Shown one piece after another: positions 27,045 through 36,103 of a stretch of 64,000 nt of DNA (positions are counted from its first letter, which is position 1; each line of letters opens with the position of its first letter). This DNA comes from Hallerella porci (GTDB lineage: Bacteria > Fibrobacterota > Fibrobacteria > Fibrobacterales > Fibrobacteraceae). The stretch covers positions 1 through 64,000 of the forward strand of contig NZ_QGHD01000001.1 in assembly GCF_003148885.1 (NCBI RefSeq), read 5' to 3'. The position numbers and the translations under genes were made by a program. The notes under the pieces were generated by a model. The model saw only the letters and a program-made list of their open reading frames with translations. It was not told where the DNA came from and did no database searches.

Positions 27045-28210
27045 TTTACGACGTTCGCTTTGTGCGTAATCGATGCGAGATTTCCAAAATCGATGCGGCG
27101 GTCGCCGTAGTAGGATTCGCGGATAAGAATAATCGCTATATCGGGATTGACGCTTGTCACGAGCCCGCGGGCGAGAAGGCGCGGCGGAATGAGAGAATCC
27201 GAACGGTCGCGTTCCCAAATGGCAACGCCATCGCCGACGGCATAACCGTGATCCGTGCCTTGGTCGATCATCACATAACCGTAAGGACCGACGACTAAAT
27301 TCTTTTCTAACGAATAGCGGACAATCGCCATTTCTTTAATCGCAGTCGATTTGACATTTTCATAACCGCTGACATTGATCGGCGTAAACGGTTTTTGCAA
27401 ACGCGCTTTCGCATGATCCATTCTGATTTCGCTCATCGTCTGCAGAATAACTGCGCGCGAAAGAGTATCGCCGACATCGGTAATGCGGGCGAGTCCTGTG
27501 TAGCGGAGAATTGCGCCTTGTTCTTCTTTGCGGATTTTTGTCTGCGGCAAATTGACGCGGCGTGCGTCCCAAATTTCAACCATGTCGCCGACGTGCGCTT
27601 TCTGCGGCGTGTTCATGCCGATGCCGAGGACGATTTCTTTTTCGGTCGTATGGACAAGCGGTTCGTGCTTTTCGCCGGATTTAATTTCGAACCAAGAAGA
27701 ATCGGCTTTTAATTCCTTGGGCGAAGTAACGATGGGCGCAAGAACTTGGTAGTAACCATTAAAGGTTTTGGGCGCCGGACGCTGCGAATAGTAGAACGAA
27801 GTTCCTGTTTTCGGAGGCGTCTTTTTCTTCGCGTGGGCGGTATCGTTTGCGAGTGCGCCGAGCATTTTGTCGAAATTGCTGTTTTCGTTGCCCGCACATC
27901 CGCTGGGAACCGAAACTCCTTTCGGAAGAGTGGAATCGGGGCTTGCGGTTGCGCACGGTGCCGTGGGCTTTTTCGGTTCGGGCTTTGCCGAATCAGCGGT
28001 AGCTTCGCCGAGATAAATGGAATCGCCCGGGTAAATCCAATGCGGGTCTTTAATGTGTTGGTTATTTTCCCAAAGATCTGGCCACGCGAACGGATTGTTC
28101 AAATATTCGTCGGAAATATCCCAAAGGGTATCGCCTTCTTTGACAAAGTAAGCGCTCGCAGCAAGAGCTGCAAGACCAAGAGCCATCGTAATGCTTTTTA
28201 AGTGCCTCAT
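27041..28210 (-). CDS. LysM-domain exported protein
   Basis: This 389-residue protein has a signal peptide (about 1-20) and one LysM domain (about 21-70): FVKEGDTLWDISDEYLNNP, WPDLWENNQHIKDP and IYPGDSIYLGE. A Pro/Lys/Ser linker follows, then a long C-terminal part of beta-rich segments with SLEKNLVVGPYGYVMIDQG, resembling FlgT/LysM outer proteins of unknown function. LysM binds peptidoglycan glycan strands. The start is set at 28210, where the signal peptide begins. It probably opens the envelope-sensing run (LysM, small TM, kinase, regulator, propeller). Confidence 0.85.
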   Translation of the reverse strand: MRHLKSITMALGLAALAASAYFVKEGDTLWDISDEYLNNPFAWPDLWENNQHIKDPHWIYPGDSIYLGEATADSAKPEPKKPTAPCATASPDSTLPKGVSVPSGCAGNENSNFDKMLGALANDTAHAKKKTPPKTGTSFYYSQRPAPKTFNGYYQVLAPIVTSPKELKADSSWFEIKSGEKHEPLVHTTEKEIVLGIGMNTPQKAHVGDMVEIWDARRVNLPQTKIRKEEQGAILRYTGLARITDVGDTLSRAVILQTMSEIRMDHAKARLQKPFTPINVSGYENVKSTAIKEMAIVRYSLEKNLVVGPYGYVMIDQGTDHGYAVGDGVAIWERDRSDSLIPPRLLARGLVTSVNPDIAIILIRESYYGDRRIDFGNLASITHKANVVK

Positions 28211-28247
28211 ATTTATCAATTTAACCTTTTTTGAGAAGACGAGATTT

Positions 28248-29504
28248 TTACGGACGACGCTTTTGGGTAAAATGCACCGTTTCTTTGGCGCTAGATTCGC
28301 GGAAAGGCGAATTTTCGCGGTGCTTAATGACTTTACCGGTGTGCGTTTCGTGTCGGCCGAGAAGACCTGCGCGATCGGGGACAAAGAGGAAAAGAGTTTG
28401 GAAGGTCGCATTTCCCGGTTCCAAATCGAGCGGGATAATTTTCCGGAGCATAAATCCTTCGCGGCGGAAACGTTTAATTTCCATCGTGGCGACGCTTAAG
28501 TTGGAAGAATTTAAAAGAATGCGTTCTGGACAACTGGCGACGATTTCCGAGATGACATTTGCGGGAAGCGCTTTGCCGTCGGGCGGATCCAAGTAGATTG
28601 TCCATTTGCCGTCTTTGCCTTTGCCGTTAAAAAATTTCGGGAAAAAGTCTTTGTCAATTTCTGCGCGGATGAATTTGACATTCGGCGTTTTGCGGGAAAT
28701 GTTGCGCTTGTCCACAGCATAGGCTTCGGCAAAGGATGACGAAAGCGATTCGGCGATGTATCCTGTGCCTGCATAACATTCCAAAAATTTGTCGTTTTTT
28801 GTCGGGTGAATTGCGTCGCAAATGCGCTTTGGCAGAGCAATCCACGGTTCTTTTGCCGGTGGCGTCCAATCGACGATGTTGTAAAATTTTCCGGTATCCG
28901 CAATCGGGAGAAATTCGCTGCCCATACCTTTACGCAAATCGATTTGCGCTTCCGTCGGATGAGCGGGATCAAAAGCTTGCACCGGGCGAATTTGAATTTG
29001 ATAACACGAAAGAATTTCGTCAGCGTGTTCGTGCTCCAAGTAATTCAAAAACGTTTTGAATTCGCGGGTCGCTTCGGAAGAATGCAAAATGTTTTGAATG
29101 GCAAGACCGTAGCGTCCGTCGCCGGTTGCGCGGAACCAAATTTGCAAAATGGATTTGCGGAATTTGGCGAGGTGCGGCTTCCGAATTTGGGCATCGATAT
29201 CGAGGACGATTTTCGGCGGCTTTGCGCCTTTGAACGGGCCTTCTATCGAAAGAATGCGGCTCGTTTTATTGAGAGGCTGCGAACGGATGCGCCAATCGCA
29301 ATTTTCAAATTTCGTCGGAATGGAAAACCAACTTTGAATTTTTCCGGGGATTTTATTTTCTTTTGCCCAATTTTCTAAGTAGGCTTTTTTCCCCGCTAAA
29401 TCCGAAGGCACGGGTCCGAGAATTTTCTTTTCGGGTTCTTCTTTTTTGGTCGTGGGTTTGCGGCCCCAAGTGCCGCGGTTTTCCAATTTTTTTCTTTGCA
29501 TCAT
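28248..29504 (-). CDS. TrmA/RlmD-like SAM methyltransferase-fold protein lacking catalytic Cys and Glu
   Basis: This 418-residue protein has a basic N-terminus and a class I SAM fold with motif I LECYAGTGYIA (241-251) and the family's DPP turn (LDPPDG, 306-310). Where m5U methyltransferases have the SCNP nucleophile it reads NSSN (Ser334), and where they have the HVE base Glu it reads FQT (Gln369). The C-terminal tail is basic. The general fold is clear, but the usual 5-methyluridine chemistry should not work. It could methylate another atom or only bind RNA. It follows the PrimPol-like gene by 36 bp. Confidence 0.78.
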   Translation of the reverse strand: MMQRKKLENRGTWGRKPTTKKEEPEKKILGPVPSDLAGKKAYLENWAKENKIPGKIQSWFSIPTKFENCDWRIRSQPLNKTSRILSIEGPFKGAKPPKIVLDIDAQIRKPHLAKFRKSILQIWFRATGDGRYGLAIQNILHSSEATREFKTFLNYLEHEHADEILSCYQIQIRPVQAFDPAHPTEAQIDLRKGMGSEFLPIADTGKFYNIVDWTPPAKEPWIALPKRICDAIHPTKNDKFLECYAGTGYIAESLSSSFAEAYAVDKRNISRKTPNVKFIRAEIDKDFFPKFFNGKGKDGKWTIYLDPPDGKALPANVISEIVASCPERILLNSSNLSVATMEIKRFRREGFMLRKIIPLDLEPGNATFQTLFLFVPDRAGLLGRHETHTGKVIKHRENSPFRESSAKETVHFTQKRRP

Positions 29505-29540
29505 ATCGCGTGAAGGAATCGATTTTTGAAAGGTGAAGAA

Positions 29541-31289
29541 TTAAAAAATAAATCGCGGATAACGCCAGTTGCAATCGGCAGCGGGAAGCGCTGGGAAATT
29601 GCGGAATGAGCCGCGGAGGTGGAACATATTCGGGCGACTGTCAATCGGCAAAAGGGAAATGACCGAATCGGCGTGACTTTCGAATTCCGGAAATTCTTTG
29701 GAGTTCGCTGAAACGACGACCGCAGAACCGGTGAGCGCAATTAACGTATCGGTCAAAAGCAAAAGCGATTGCTCGGACGGAATATTATTTCGAATCGCTT
29801 TCGGGTTGTGCAAAATTGCAGAAATCGAATCGATGATAATGACTCCGTAATCGTGATCTTCGAGTTGCTTTGCTCCTTTGATACGCTTTGCGATATACTG
29901 CGCCATTTCAAGTGGCGAAAGCGCGAGTCCGCGCAAATTCAAAACGCCGATTTCGGGAACGGCTGCGGAAAGTCCGCGGGAATTGGCGACGGCGAATAAG
30001 CGATTTAAAAGGGCGGAACGCGAACTGTCAAAGTTCACAAAAAGCACATCGGTTTTATGCGTTGTTTGCCCGAGCCAATCTTCGCCATGCGAAAGTGAAA
30101 GCGCTAAATCCATTAACGCAAAAGATTTGCCGGTTTTTGCGGGCGCCGTGAAAAGCATCAGTTCACCCGCTTGCAGCACATTGTCGATGAATAAGCGGTC
30201 TTTTTTCGGAGCGTCATCGTTATCGCTTGCAAGTTCGATAAGAGGCTTTCCGTCAAGGCAGAATTCTACCCAAGTTTTCCAATCTTCAAAAGATTTTGCG
30301 CCTTGTTCTAAGCCGATAAGATATTGCTGTTTTCCGTTGCGGAGAACGCCCGGAAGCCGAACCATCTGCGAAGGATTGGGTCCGTTAGATTCAACATCAA
30401 ATCCTTGATCGGCGAGAGTTTTGAAAAGATATTCGACGCGTTCGTCGTATTCTTCGCGGGTTTGCGCGTTGATTTTAATCCACGCTTGCACCGAGTTTGC
30501 GCCTGTGCTTACGAGAGCTGCGCAAGGAAGATTTAACGCTTTGTAATAAGCGAGTTGTTTCGCTAAGCTGATTTTCGGATTATCGACGACAGCATAACGG
30601 AAACGATAAGATTCATTTTCGCCTTCGGGACCATTTACCGCATTGATGGAAACAAGTGCGCCGTCGGGACCGTCCAAAGACTTCATCGTTTTTTTGATGC
30701 TATCGGCTCGCGCTAAAATGCCCGCGACTTGTTCCGTCGTCGCATCCGGCGTATTCGACATTTTGTATTCGATAAATTCTTCGGGCTTGAACAACGCTTT
30801 GAGCAGTTTCAAAAAGTCCGAACGCCAATCGGGAGTGGGCCACGGAATGTTGAGCGCTTCGGGATCGATGCGGTGATTTTGTAAAAGTTCAAGCGCTTTT
30901 GCGTCAAGTCCCATCGCGAGAACTTGTTCTAAGGCGAGTGCTCCCGTGATAATCGGTTGCCCGGCGATACTTTGTGCGGGCATCGCAGGAATTGCGGGCA
31001 TGGCCTGCGTTGCGGGTTGCTGTGCTGCGGGTGCTTCTTCGGCGATTGCGGCGGTTTCCCGTTCGCGTGTCCGTTTATCGGCTGCGTAAGCGCGGCGAAT
31101 AATCGCATCGGATTCGTCTTCGGATAAGCCTTCTTCTTTGGCGTGATCGCCGAGTTGGAAGGTCGCTTCCATGTAAGTCATTCCAATTTTTTCGGCCGCC
31201 TCGGCAGCGCGGAAAAGTCCGCCTTTGAGTTCTTCGGGCGAATGCTTCTTGGAGAGGAATAGATTGATTATCTGACGCGGTGATTCCAT
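29541..31289 (-). CDS. PrimPol-like/AAA_25 (RepA-type) ATPase with degenerate primase motifs
   Basis: This 582-residue protein has an N-terminal helical region, an Ala/Pro linker (about 82-112), a PrimPol-like region (about 225-345) and a RecA-like AAA_25 ATPase (about 365-560). The ATPase keeps Walker A (APAKTGKS, Lys388) and Walker B (IIIDS, Asp487). The primase part has the family frame (YRFRYAVVDN, ALVSTGANSVQAWIKI, NPSQMVRLPGVLRNGKQQYL), but the expected SGGKSLHA His is Gln268 and the first acidic motif is VVDN. Relatives in plasmids and phages start replication. No other mobile-element gene is adjacent, so this looks like a domesticated form. Confidence 0.8.
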   Translation of the reverse strand: MESPRQIINLFLSKKHSPEELKGGLFRAAEAAEKIGMTYMEATFQLGDHAKEEGLSEDESDAIIRRAYAADKRTRERETAAIAEEAPAAQQPATQAMPAIPAMPAQSIAGQPIITGALALEQVLAMGLDAKALELLQNHRIDPEALNIPWPTPDWRSDFLKLLKALFKPEEFIEYKMSNTPDATTEQVAGILARADSIKKTMKSLDGPDGALVSINAVNGPEGENESYRFRYAVVDNPKISLAKQLAYYKALNLPCAALVSTGANSVQAWIKINAQTREEYDERVEYLFKTLADQGFDVESNGPNPSQMVRLPGVLRNGKQQYLIGLEQGAKSFEDWKTWVEFCLDGKPLIELASDNDDAPKKDRLFIDNVLQAGELMLFTAPAKTGKSFALMDLALSLSHGEDWLGQTTHKTDVLFVNFDSSRSALLNRLFAVANSRGLSAAVPEIGVLNLRGLALSPLEMAQYIAKRIKGAKQLEDHDYGVIIIDSISAILHNPKAIRNNIPSEQSLLLLTDTLIALTGSAVVVSANSKEFPEFESHADSVISLLPIDSRPNMFHLRGSFRNFPALPAADCNWRYPRFIF

Positions 31290-31415
31290 AAAAAAGAAAA
31301 TAGAATTTTATAAAGCATTTTGTTTGAAGAAGAAAAATACAAGCCCGCTATCGGCGTGCAAGTCGCGCTTAATTTTTTATTAAAAGCCTCACAAGTGGTG
31401 AAAAAATTTCTAAAT

Positions 31416-33179
31416 ATGGCGCCTATGAATCCTGAAGGCGCAATTATTGTTCAAAGCAACTTGGAAATCCTTGTTGAAGTTCACAATCCTCATTACATTG
31501 AAGCGCGCGATGCAATCGCTCCGTTCACAGAACTTGTCAAAAGTCCAGAACATTTACACACATATCGCATTTCGCATTTGTCGCTTTGGAATGCTGCTTC
31601 TACAGGGCTTTCGGCCGATGATGTTATTCAGCGCTTAGAAAATCAAAGCAAGTATCCGTTGCCCGAATCGGTCGTGACCGAAATTCAAGAATACATGAGC
31701 CGCTACGGAATGCTTCGGCTCGTGAAAAGAGAAAAAGGACTTTGCTTAGAAGCGACGGATGTTGCACTTTTCAAAGAAGTTTGCAAACTGCCGAATGTCG
31801 GCGATTGCTTAATCGAATTCGAAGGCGAAGATAAAGTTTACGTCGATCCGAATAAACGTGGCATTTTGAAAATGTCGCTCACGTTGAACGGTTTCCCCGT
31901 CGAAGATATTGCGGGCTATGTTTCTGGCGATCCGCTGCAAATTGAATTGCGCAAAGAAACGCTCAGCGGAAAAGAACTCAAGCTCCGCGATTATCAGCGG
32001 GAAGCGGCGGAAATTTTCTACGCATCGGGCTCGGAAAAAGGCGGCTCGGGCGTTATCGTTTTGCCTTGCGGTTCGGGAAAAACGGTGATTGGAATGGCGA
32101 CGATGGCGCTCATGAAAACGCGCACTCTCATTTTAACGCCGAACATTTCGTCTGCGCGTCAATGGATTCGTGAAATCCTCGACAAGACGACTTTGACAGC
32201 AGACCAAGTCCGCGAATATTCGGGCGATGTCAAAGAAATCGGTCCGGTGACCGTTGCGACTTATCAAATTTTAACGCAGCGGAAACGCACCAAAAAATCC
32301 GAAGAAGAATCGGAAACTTCGGAAGAAACCGAAGAAAAGAAATCCGAAGATAAAGCGCTCGTCAACTTCCCGCTTTTCAGCGAGCACAAATGGGGCTTAA
32401 TGATTTACGACGAAGTGCATTTGCTCCCTGCGCCCGTGTTCCGCTTTAGCGCCGAAATGCAAGCGACTCGTCGTCTCGGCCTTACAGCAACTCTCGTCCG
32501 CGAAGACGGCAAAGAAACCGAAGTTTTCTCGCTCATCGGTCCGAAAAAATTTGACTTGCCTTGGAAGGTTTTGGAATCGCAAGGTTGGATTGCAACCGCT
32601 GACTGCGCAGAAATTCGCGTGGCGATGAATCCCGAATTGAAAATGAAATATGCGTTAGCGCCGACCCGCGAAAAAATTAACATCGCAAGTATGAATCCGC
32701 AGAAAGACGATGTGGTAGAAAGTCTCATCGCCAAATACAATGAACCCGAAGATCGCATTCTCATCATCGGGCAATACATTGAACAGCTGAATACGCTTTC
32801 GGAAAAACTCGGCATTCCTCTCATCACCGGAAAAACGCCGAACAAAGAACGCGATAAACTTTACGCCGCTTTCCGCAACGGCAGCTTGCGCAATCTCATG
32901 GTTTCGAAAGTGGGAAACTTCGCCATCGACTTGCCGGATGCGAGCATTCTCATTCAGATTTCGGGAACATTTGGCAGCCGCCAAGAAGAAGCGCAGCGTC
33001 TTGGACGCGTTCTTCGCCCGAAAGAAGACGGACGCCCGGCGCATTTCTTTTCGTTAGTGACGAAGGATTCGAAGGAACAAGAATTTTCGATGAATCGTCA
33101 ACTCTTTTTAACCGAGCAAGGCTACGCTTACAAAATCATGAATTATGTGGGCGGTGAAATTGTCGCTGCGGGCAAGTAA
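31416..33179 (+). CDS. Bacterial XPB-type DEAD/DEAH helicase
   Basis: This 587-residue superfamily 2 helicase is close to bacterial XPB/ERCC3. The N-terminal domain has the family's IIVQSN, SPEHLHTYRI and LSLWNAAS segments. Walker A is PCGSGKT (217-223), the box is DEVH (332-335) and the XPB-specific RED motif is present (TLVREDG, 362-364). A highly acidic insert (Glu/Lys/Ser, about 289-313) is unusual. It probably unwinds damaged DNA; its common partner Bax1 is not adjacent. The start is set at the ATG before the conserved region; a TTG at 31320 is also in frame. It is divergent from the PrimPol-like gene. Confidence 0.9.
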   Translation: MAPMNPEGAIIVQSNLEILVEVHNPHYIEARDAIAPFTELVKSPEHLHTYRISHLSLWNAASTGLSADDVIQRLENQSKYPLPESVVTEIQEYMSRYGMLRLVKREKGLCLEATDVALFKEVCKLPNVGDCLIEFEGEDKVYVDPNKRGILKMSLTLNGFPVEDIAGYVSGDPLQIELRKETLSGKELKLRDYQREAAEIFYASGSEKGGSGVIVLPCGSGKTVIGMATMALMKTRTLILTPNISSARQWIREILDKTTLTADQVREYSGDVKEIGPVTVATYQILTQRKRTKKSEEESETSEETEEKKSEDKALVNFPLFSEHKWGLMIYDEVHLLPAPVFRFSAEMQATRRLGLTATLVREDGKETEVFSLIGPKKFDLPWKVLESQGWIATADCAEIRVAMNPELKMKYALAPTREKINIASMNPQKDDVVESLIAKYNEPEDRILIIGQYIEQLNTLSEKLGIPLITGKTPNKERDKLYAAFRNGSLRNLMVSKVGNFAIDLPDASILIQISGTFGSRQEEAQRLGRVLRPKEDGRPAHFFSLVTKDSKEQEFSMNRQLFLTEQGYAYKIMNYVGGEIVAAGK

Positions 33180-33195
33180 ATTCTGACGAAATAAT

Positions 33196-33250
33196 GGCGG
33201 CTTAGCCGCGAGGTGAAAACTTGCGCGCCTTCGGCGCGCACACCTTTCTA
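33196..33250 (+). terminator. Two stacked GC-rich hairpins after the XPB gene
   Basis: GCGGC-TTA-GCCGC (33197-33209) is followed by the perfect 8-bp stem TGCGCGCC-TTC-GGCGCGCA (33222-33240). The T tract after them is weak (CACCTTTCT). They lie between XPB and the MATE gene and probably reduce read-through. Confidence 0.5.
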
Positions 33251-33264
33251 AAAATGCTTTTTGA

Positions 33265-34638
33265 ATGACGAAAATCCTTTCCAAATTTATTCTTGAACGC
33301 CATTTCTTTTTAGTGCTTGTTGGGCTTGCGCTTCCGATTGCGTTGCAGGATTTGGTCAAATTTTCGCTTTCGCTTGCCGATAATATTATGGTCGGGCAAA
33401 TTTCAGAAGCAGCATTGGGAGCAGTAACTTTAGCGTCTCAGCCTTTCTTTATTTTTTCGATGCTTTCGTTTGGAATCGCAAGCGGTGGCGGCGTTTTAGT
33501 CGCGCAGTATTACGGAAAACACGATGCAAAAGCGATACAAAAAATCGTCTCAATTACATTATCGATTGGAATTTTATTTTCTTTTTTGGTGGGATTTATC
33601 ACGACTGTTTTTCCTGAACAGGTGATGAAAATTTTTACGAATGACGCAGAACTCATAAGCATTGGCGTGGATTATTTGCGTATTCAAGGAATCACGTATT
33701 ATTTTTACGGATTCAGCAACACGATGATTATGCTTATGCGCAGTACGCGCGAAGTAAAAGCGGGATTAATCATCAATGTGATTGCGTTTTTCTTAAATGT
33801 ATTTTTAAACTGGGTCTTGATTTTTGGGCATTTAGGTTTCCCTGCGATGGGCGTAAAAGGAGCGGCCCTCGGAACTGTAATTGCTCGCGCAGTCGAATGC
33901 ATTATCATGCTGATATACGTGCGTTTTTACGAGCGTCATTTGAATTTTAGATTCAAAAAATTATTCCATTTTGATCGCGTTTTATTTGCGGATTTTTTGC
34001 ATTATAGCATTCCTGTTGTAATCAATGAATCGGGTTGGGCAGTGGGAGTTTCGGCGCAGTCGGTGATTCTTGGCCATTTAAATTCGACGATTATCGCAGC
34101 GGCAAGTATTGTCGGCACTTTACAGCAAATGGCGCTCATTTTTATTTTCGGAGTGGCAGGCGCTTCGGCTCCGATTATCGGAAATATTTTGGGCGGTGGC
34201 AAAGATTTTTCGAAGGTGAAAAAGTATGCCAATACGCTTTTAGCTTCGGGCGTTTTGGTGGGAATTTTAACCGCGTCGTGTCTATTTATTTTCAAAGATG
34301 CGATTCTTACTTTGTATGCAATTCCCGCGGAAACAATTCAACTGGCGAAAACTTTCATCGGCATTCAATGCATTATGGTTGTTTTACAATCGTATTCAAC
34401 GCCTTCGATTGTGGGCATTTTGCGCGCAGGCGGCGATACGACTTTTACATCGATTATCGACATCGGAAGTTTGTGGGTATTTTCCATTCCGCTTGGCTAT
34501 TTGGCGGGATTTGTTTGGGAAGCGTCTTATCCGATTATTTTCTTAATGCTTCGAACCGATGAACTTGCAAAATTTCCGATTATCATTTGGCGAATTCAGC
34601 AGAAAAAATGGATTCGAAATGTGACGCGGACAGTTTGA
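33265..34638 (+). CDS. MATE-family multidrug efflux transporter
   Basis: This 457-residue protein has about twelve helices. MATE features include ALPIALQDLVKFSLSLADNIMVGQ at the N-terminus (a segment that usually precedes the first transport helix), IASGGGVLVAQYYGKHD, and the second-half equivalent ALIFIFGVAGASAPIIGNILG. These pumps use Na+ or H+ gradients to export cationic drugs or metabolites. The substrate is unknown. It ends 41 bp before the next lipoprotein gene. Confidence 0.93.
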   Translation: MTKILSKFILERHFFLVLVGLALPIALQDLVKFSLSLADNIMVGQISEAALGAVTLASQPFFIFSMLSFGIASGGGVLVAQYYGKHDAKAIQKIVSITLSIGILFSFLVGFITTVFPEQVMKIFTNDAELISIGVDYLRIQGITYYFYGFSNTMIMLMRSTREVKAGLIINVIAFFLNVFLNWVLIFGHLGFPAMGVKGAALGTVIARAVECIIMLIYVRFYERHLNFRFKKLFHFDRVLFADFLHYSIPVVINESGWAVGVSAQSVILGHLNSTIIAAASIVGTLQQMALIFIFGVAGASAPIIGNILGGGKDFSKVKKYANTLLASGVLVGILTASCLFIFKDAILTLYAIPAETIQLAKTFIGIQCIMVVLQSYSTPSIVGILRAGGDTTFTSIIDIGSLWVFSIPLGYLAGFVWEASYPIIFLMLRTDELAKFPIIIWRIQQKKWIRNVTRTV

Positions 34639-34679
34639 AAAAATTTTCATTTCTAAATTTTGGGTATCTCGGAGGATTT

Positions 34680-35126
34680 ATGAGAACGAAGATTTTACTC
34701 GGTGGACTTTTCTTGCTCGCTGTCGGTTGCGCAAGCAACAAAGAAATGTTAAACACATCCATTGCCGAAGCCGAAGGTATGCAGAACGCAGCGGCTGTTG
34801 AAAAAATTAAATCGCCCGCAACGGTGCAAGGTGAAAAATCTCTTTTGCAGGCGAAGCAATTTGCCGAAGAAGGAAAAATCGATGTGGCGATGGACGCCGC
34901 AGAAAAAAGTCGGTTGCAATACCGCGTTGCCTTTGCCGAAAAAGAAGCGAAAGATGCTGCATTAGCCGATGAAACCGCAGCGCGTGAATTACTCGGCGAC
35001 GAAGAACAGCAGAAACTTTACCAAAGCATTCTCGAAAACGAAACGAAGGGAAAAGAATCGGCAGCGAAATTGAGTGAAACCGCAGAAAGTGCAAACGCCG
35101 AAAATCAAACGGAGGAAGCAAAATGA
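34680..35126 (+). CDS. Small helical lipoprotein paired with an OmpA-like protein
   Basis: This 148-residue lipoprotein has a lipobox (AVGC, Cys17) and an Ala/Glu/Lys-rich, coiled-coil body, similar in character to DUF4398-type envelope lipoproteins. GGAGG precedes the ATG. It overlaps the OmpA-family gene by ATGA, so the two are probably made together and act together in outer membrane to peptidoglycan attachment. No enzymatic motif. Confidence 0.78.
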   Translation: MRTKILLGGLFLLAVGCASNKEMLNTSIAEAEGMQNAAAVEKIKSPATVQGEKSLLQAKQFAEEGKIDVAMDAAEKSRLQYRVAFAEKEAKDAALADETAARELLGDEEQQKLYQSILENETKGKESAAKLSETAESANAENQTEEAK

Positions 35127-36103
35127 AAATTTTCAAAATTTTATCCGCTTGTGTCCTAGCACTTTCGGCTGAAGTTTTTGCCGACTCCAATTCTTGTGCG
35201 TTGCAGTTAGATTCTTTAGAAAAATCATTGCCTGCGGGCTCTGCGCAAATTCGCCTTTCGATTGCCGAAGCGAAAGCGTTTGCGCAGTCTTTGGAAACGA
35301 TGAAAAAGAATGATCCGCAGAACGCACGCATTCAAACAAAAGAAGAAAGTTGCGCATTGTATGTGCAGATGATTTCGTCGCAAATCGCTGCGCAAAATTC
35401 TCGTAACGCTGCGTTAGAAAAGCGGAAAAAGCAATTACAAGTCCGCGACAGCATTCGCCGAGTGCAAGAAAAAATCGCCGAAGCTCGCAGCGGTCGCGCT
35501 TCGACATTAGAAGAAGATTTGCAAGCAGAACGCGCCAAGTTAGCAAAGACAAATTCGGCAATGGATTCCGTCGTCGATGCGGCTGCTGCCCGCGAAGCGC
35601 TCCGCGCCGAAGAAGCTCGTGCCCGAGAAGATTCGCTCAATAAACTTCTCCAAGAAGAACGGGCGAAAGCCGAAGCGCGTCAAAACGAAGCGAAGAATAA
35701 ATTGAACGAATTGCAGTCTCGCTTGATTCAGGTGACGGAAGATGCTCGCGGCATTATCCTTTCGATGTCGGACATTCTTTTTGATGTGGACAAAGCGACT
35801 CTCAAAGCGGACTTAAAAACAAGCCTCGCCCGCGTCGCCGGCATTTTAAGCGTTTATCAAGAATTAAATGTTTCTGTCGAAGGGCACACCGATAATACCG
35901 GTTCTGCAGAACACAATCGCAAACTTTCGGAACAGCGGGCAAAGAATGTCCTCGAATTTTTAGTCGCACAAGGAATTGATGCGTCGCGCCTCACGGCAAA
36001 GGGCTACGGCATGACGATGCCTGTCGCTGATAATGCAACGAAAGAAGGACGTCAAAAAAATCGCCGCGTCGATCTCGTCATCAAAGACAAGGTTCTCGAA
36101 TAA
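35123..36103 (+). CDS. OmpA-family peptidoglycan-binding protein with coiled coil
   Basis: This 326-residue protein has a signal peptide (about 1-20), a long coiled coil rich in Glu, Ala and Arg (about 85-205), then an OmpA_C domain (about 210-326): ILFDVDKATL, VSVEGHTDNTGSAEHN, LSEQRAKNVLEFL and KEGRQKNRRVDLVI. The Asp and Arg that bind diaminopimelate are present. There is no beta-barrel; the coiled coil takes its place, perhaps bridging to the partner lipoprotein. The stop overlaps the Phd start by one base. Confidence 0.9.
   Translation: MKIFKILSACVLALSAEVFADSNSCALQLDSLEKSLPAGSAQIRLSIAEAKAFAQSLETMKKNDPQNARIQTKEESCALYVQMISSQIAAQNSRNAALEKRKKQLQVRDSIRRVQEKIAEARSGRASTLEEDLQAERAKLAKTNSAMDSVVDAAAAREALRAEEARAREDSLNKLLQEERAKAEARQNEAKNKLNELQSRLIQVTEDARGIILSMSDILFDVDKATLKADLKTSLARVAGILSVYQELNVSVEGHTDNTGSAEHNRKLSEQRAKNVLEFLVAQGIDASRLTAKGYGMTMPVADNATKEGRQKNRRVDLVIKDKVLE

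Noticed and set aside
28211-28411. Upstream extension of the LysM protein
   Set aside because: It overlaps the TrmA-like gene, and the signal peptide starts at 28210.
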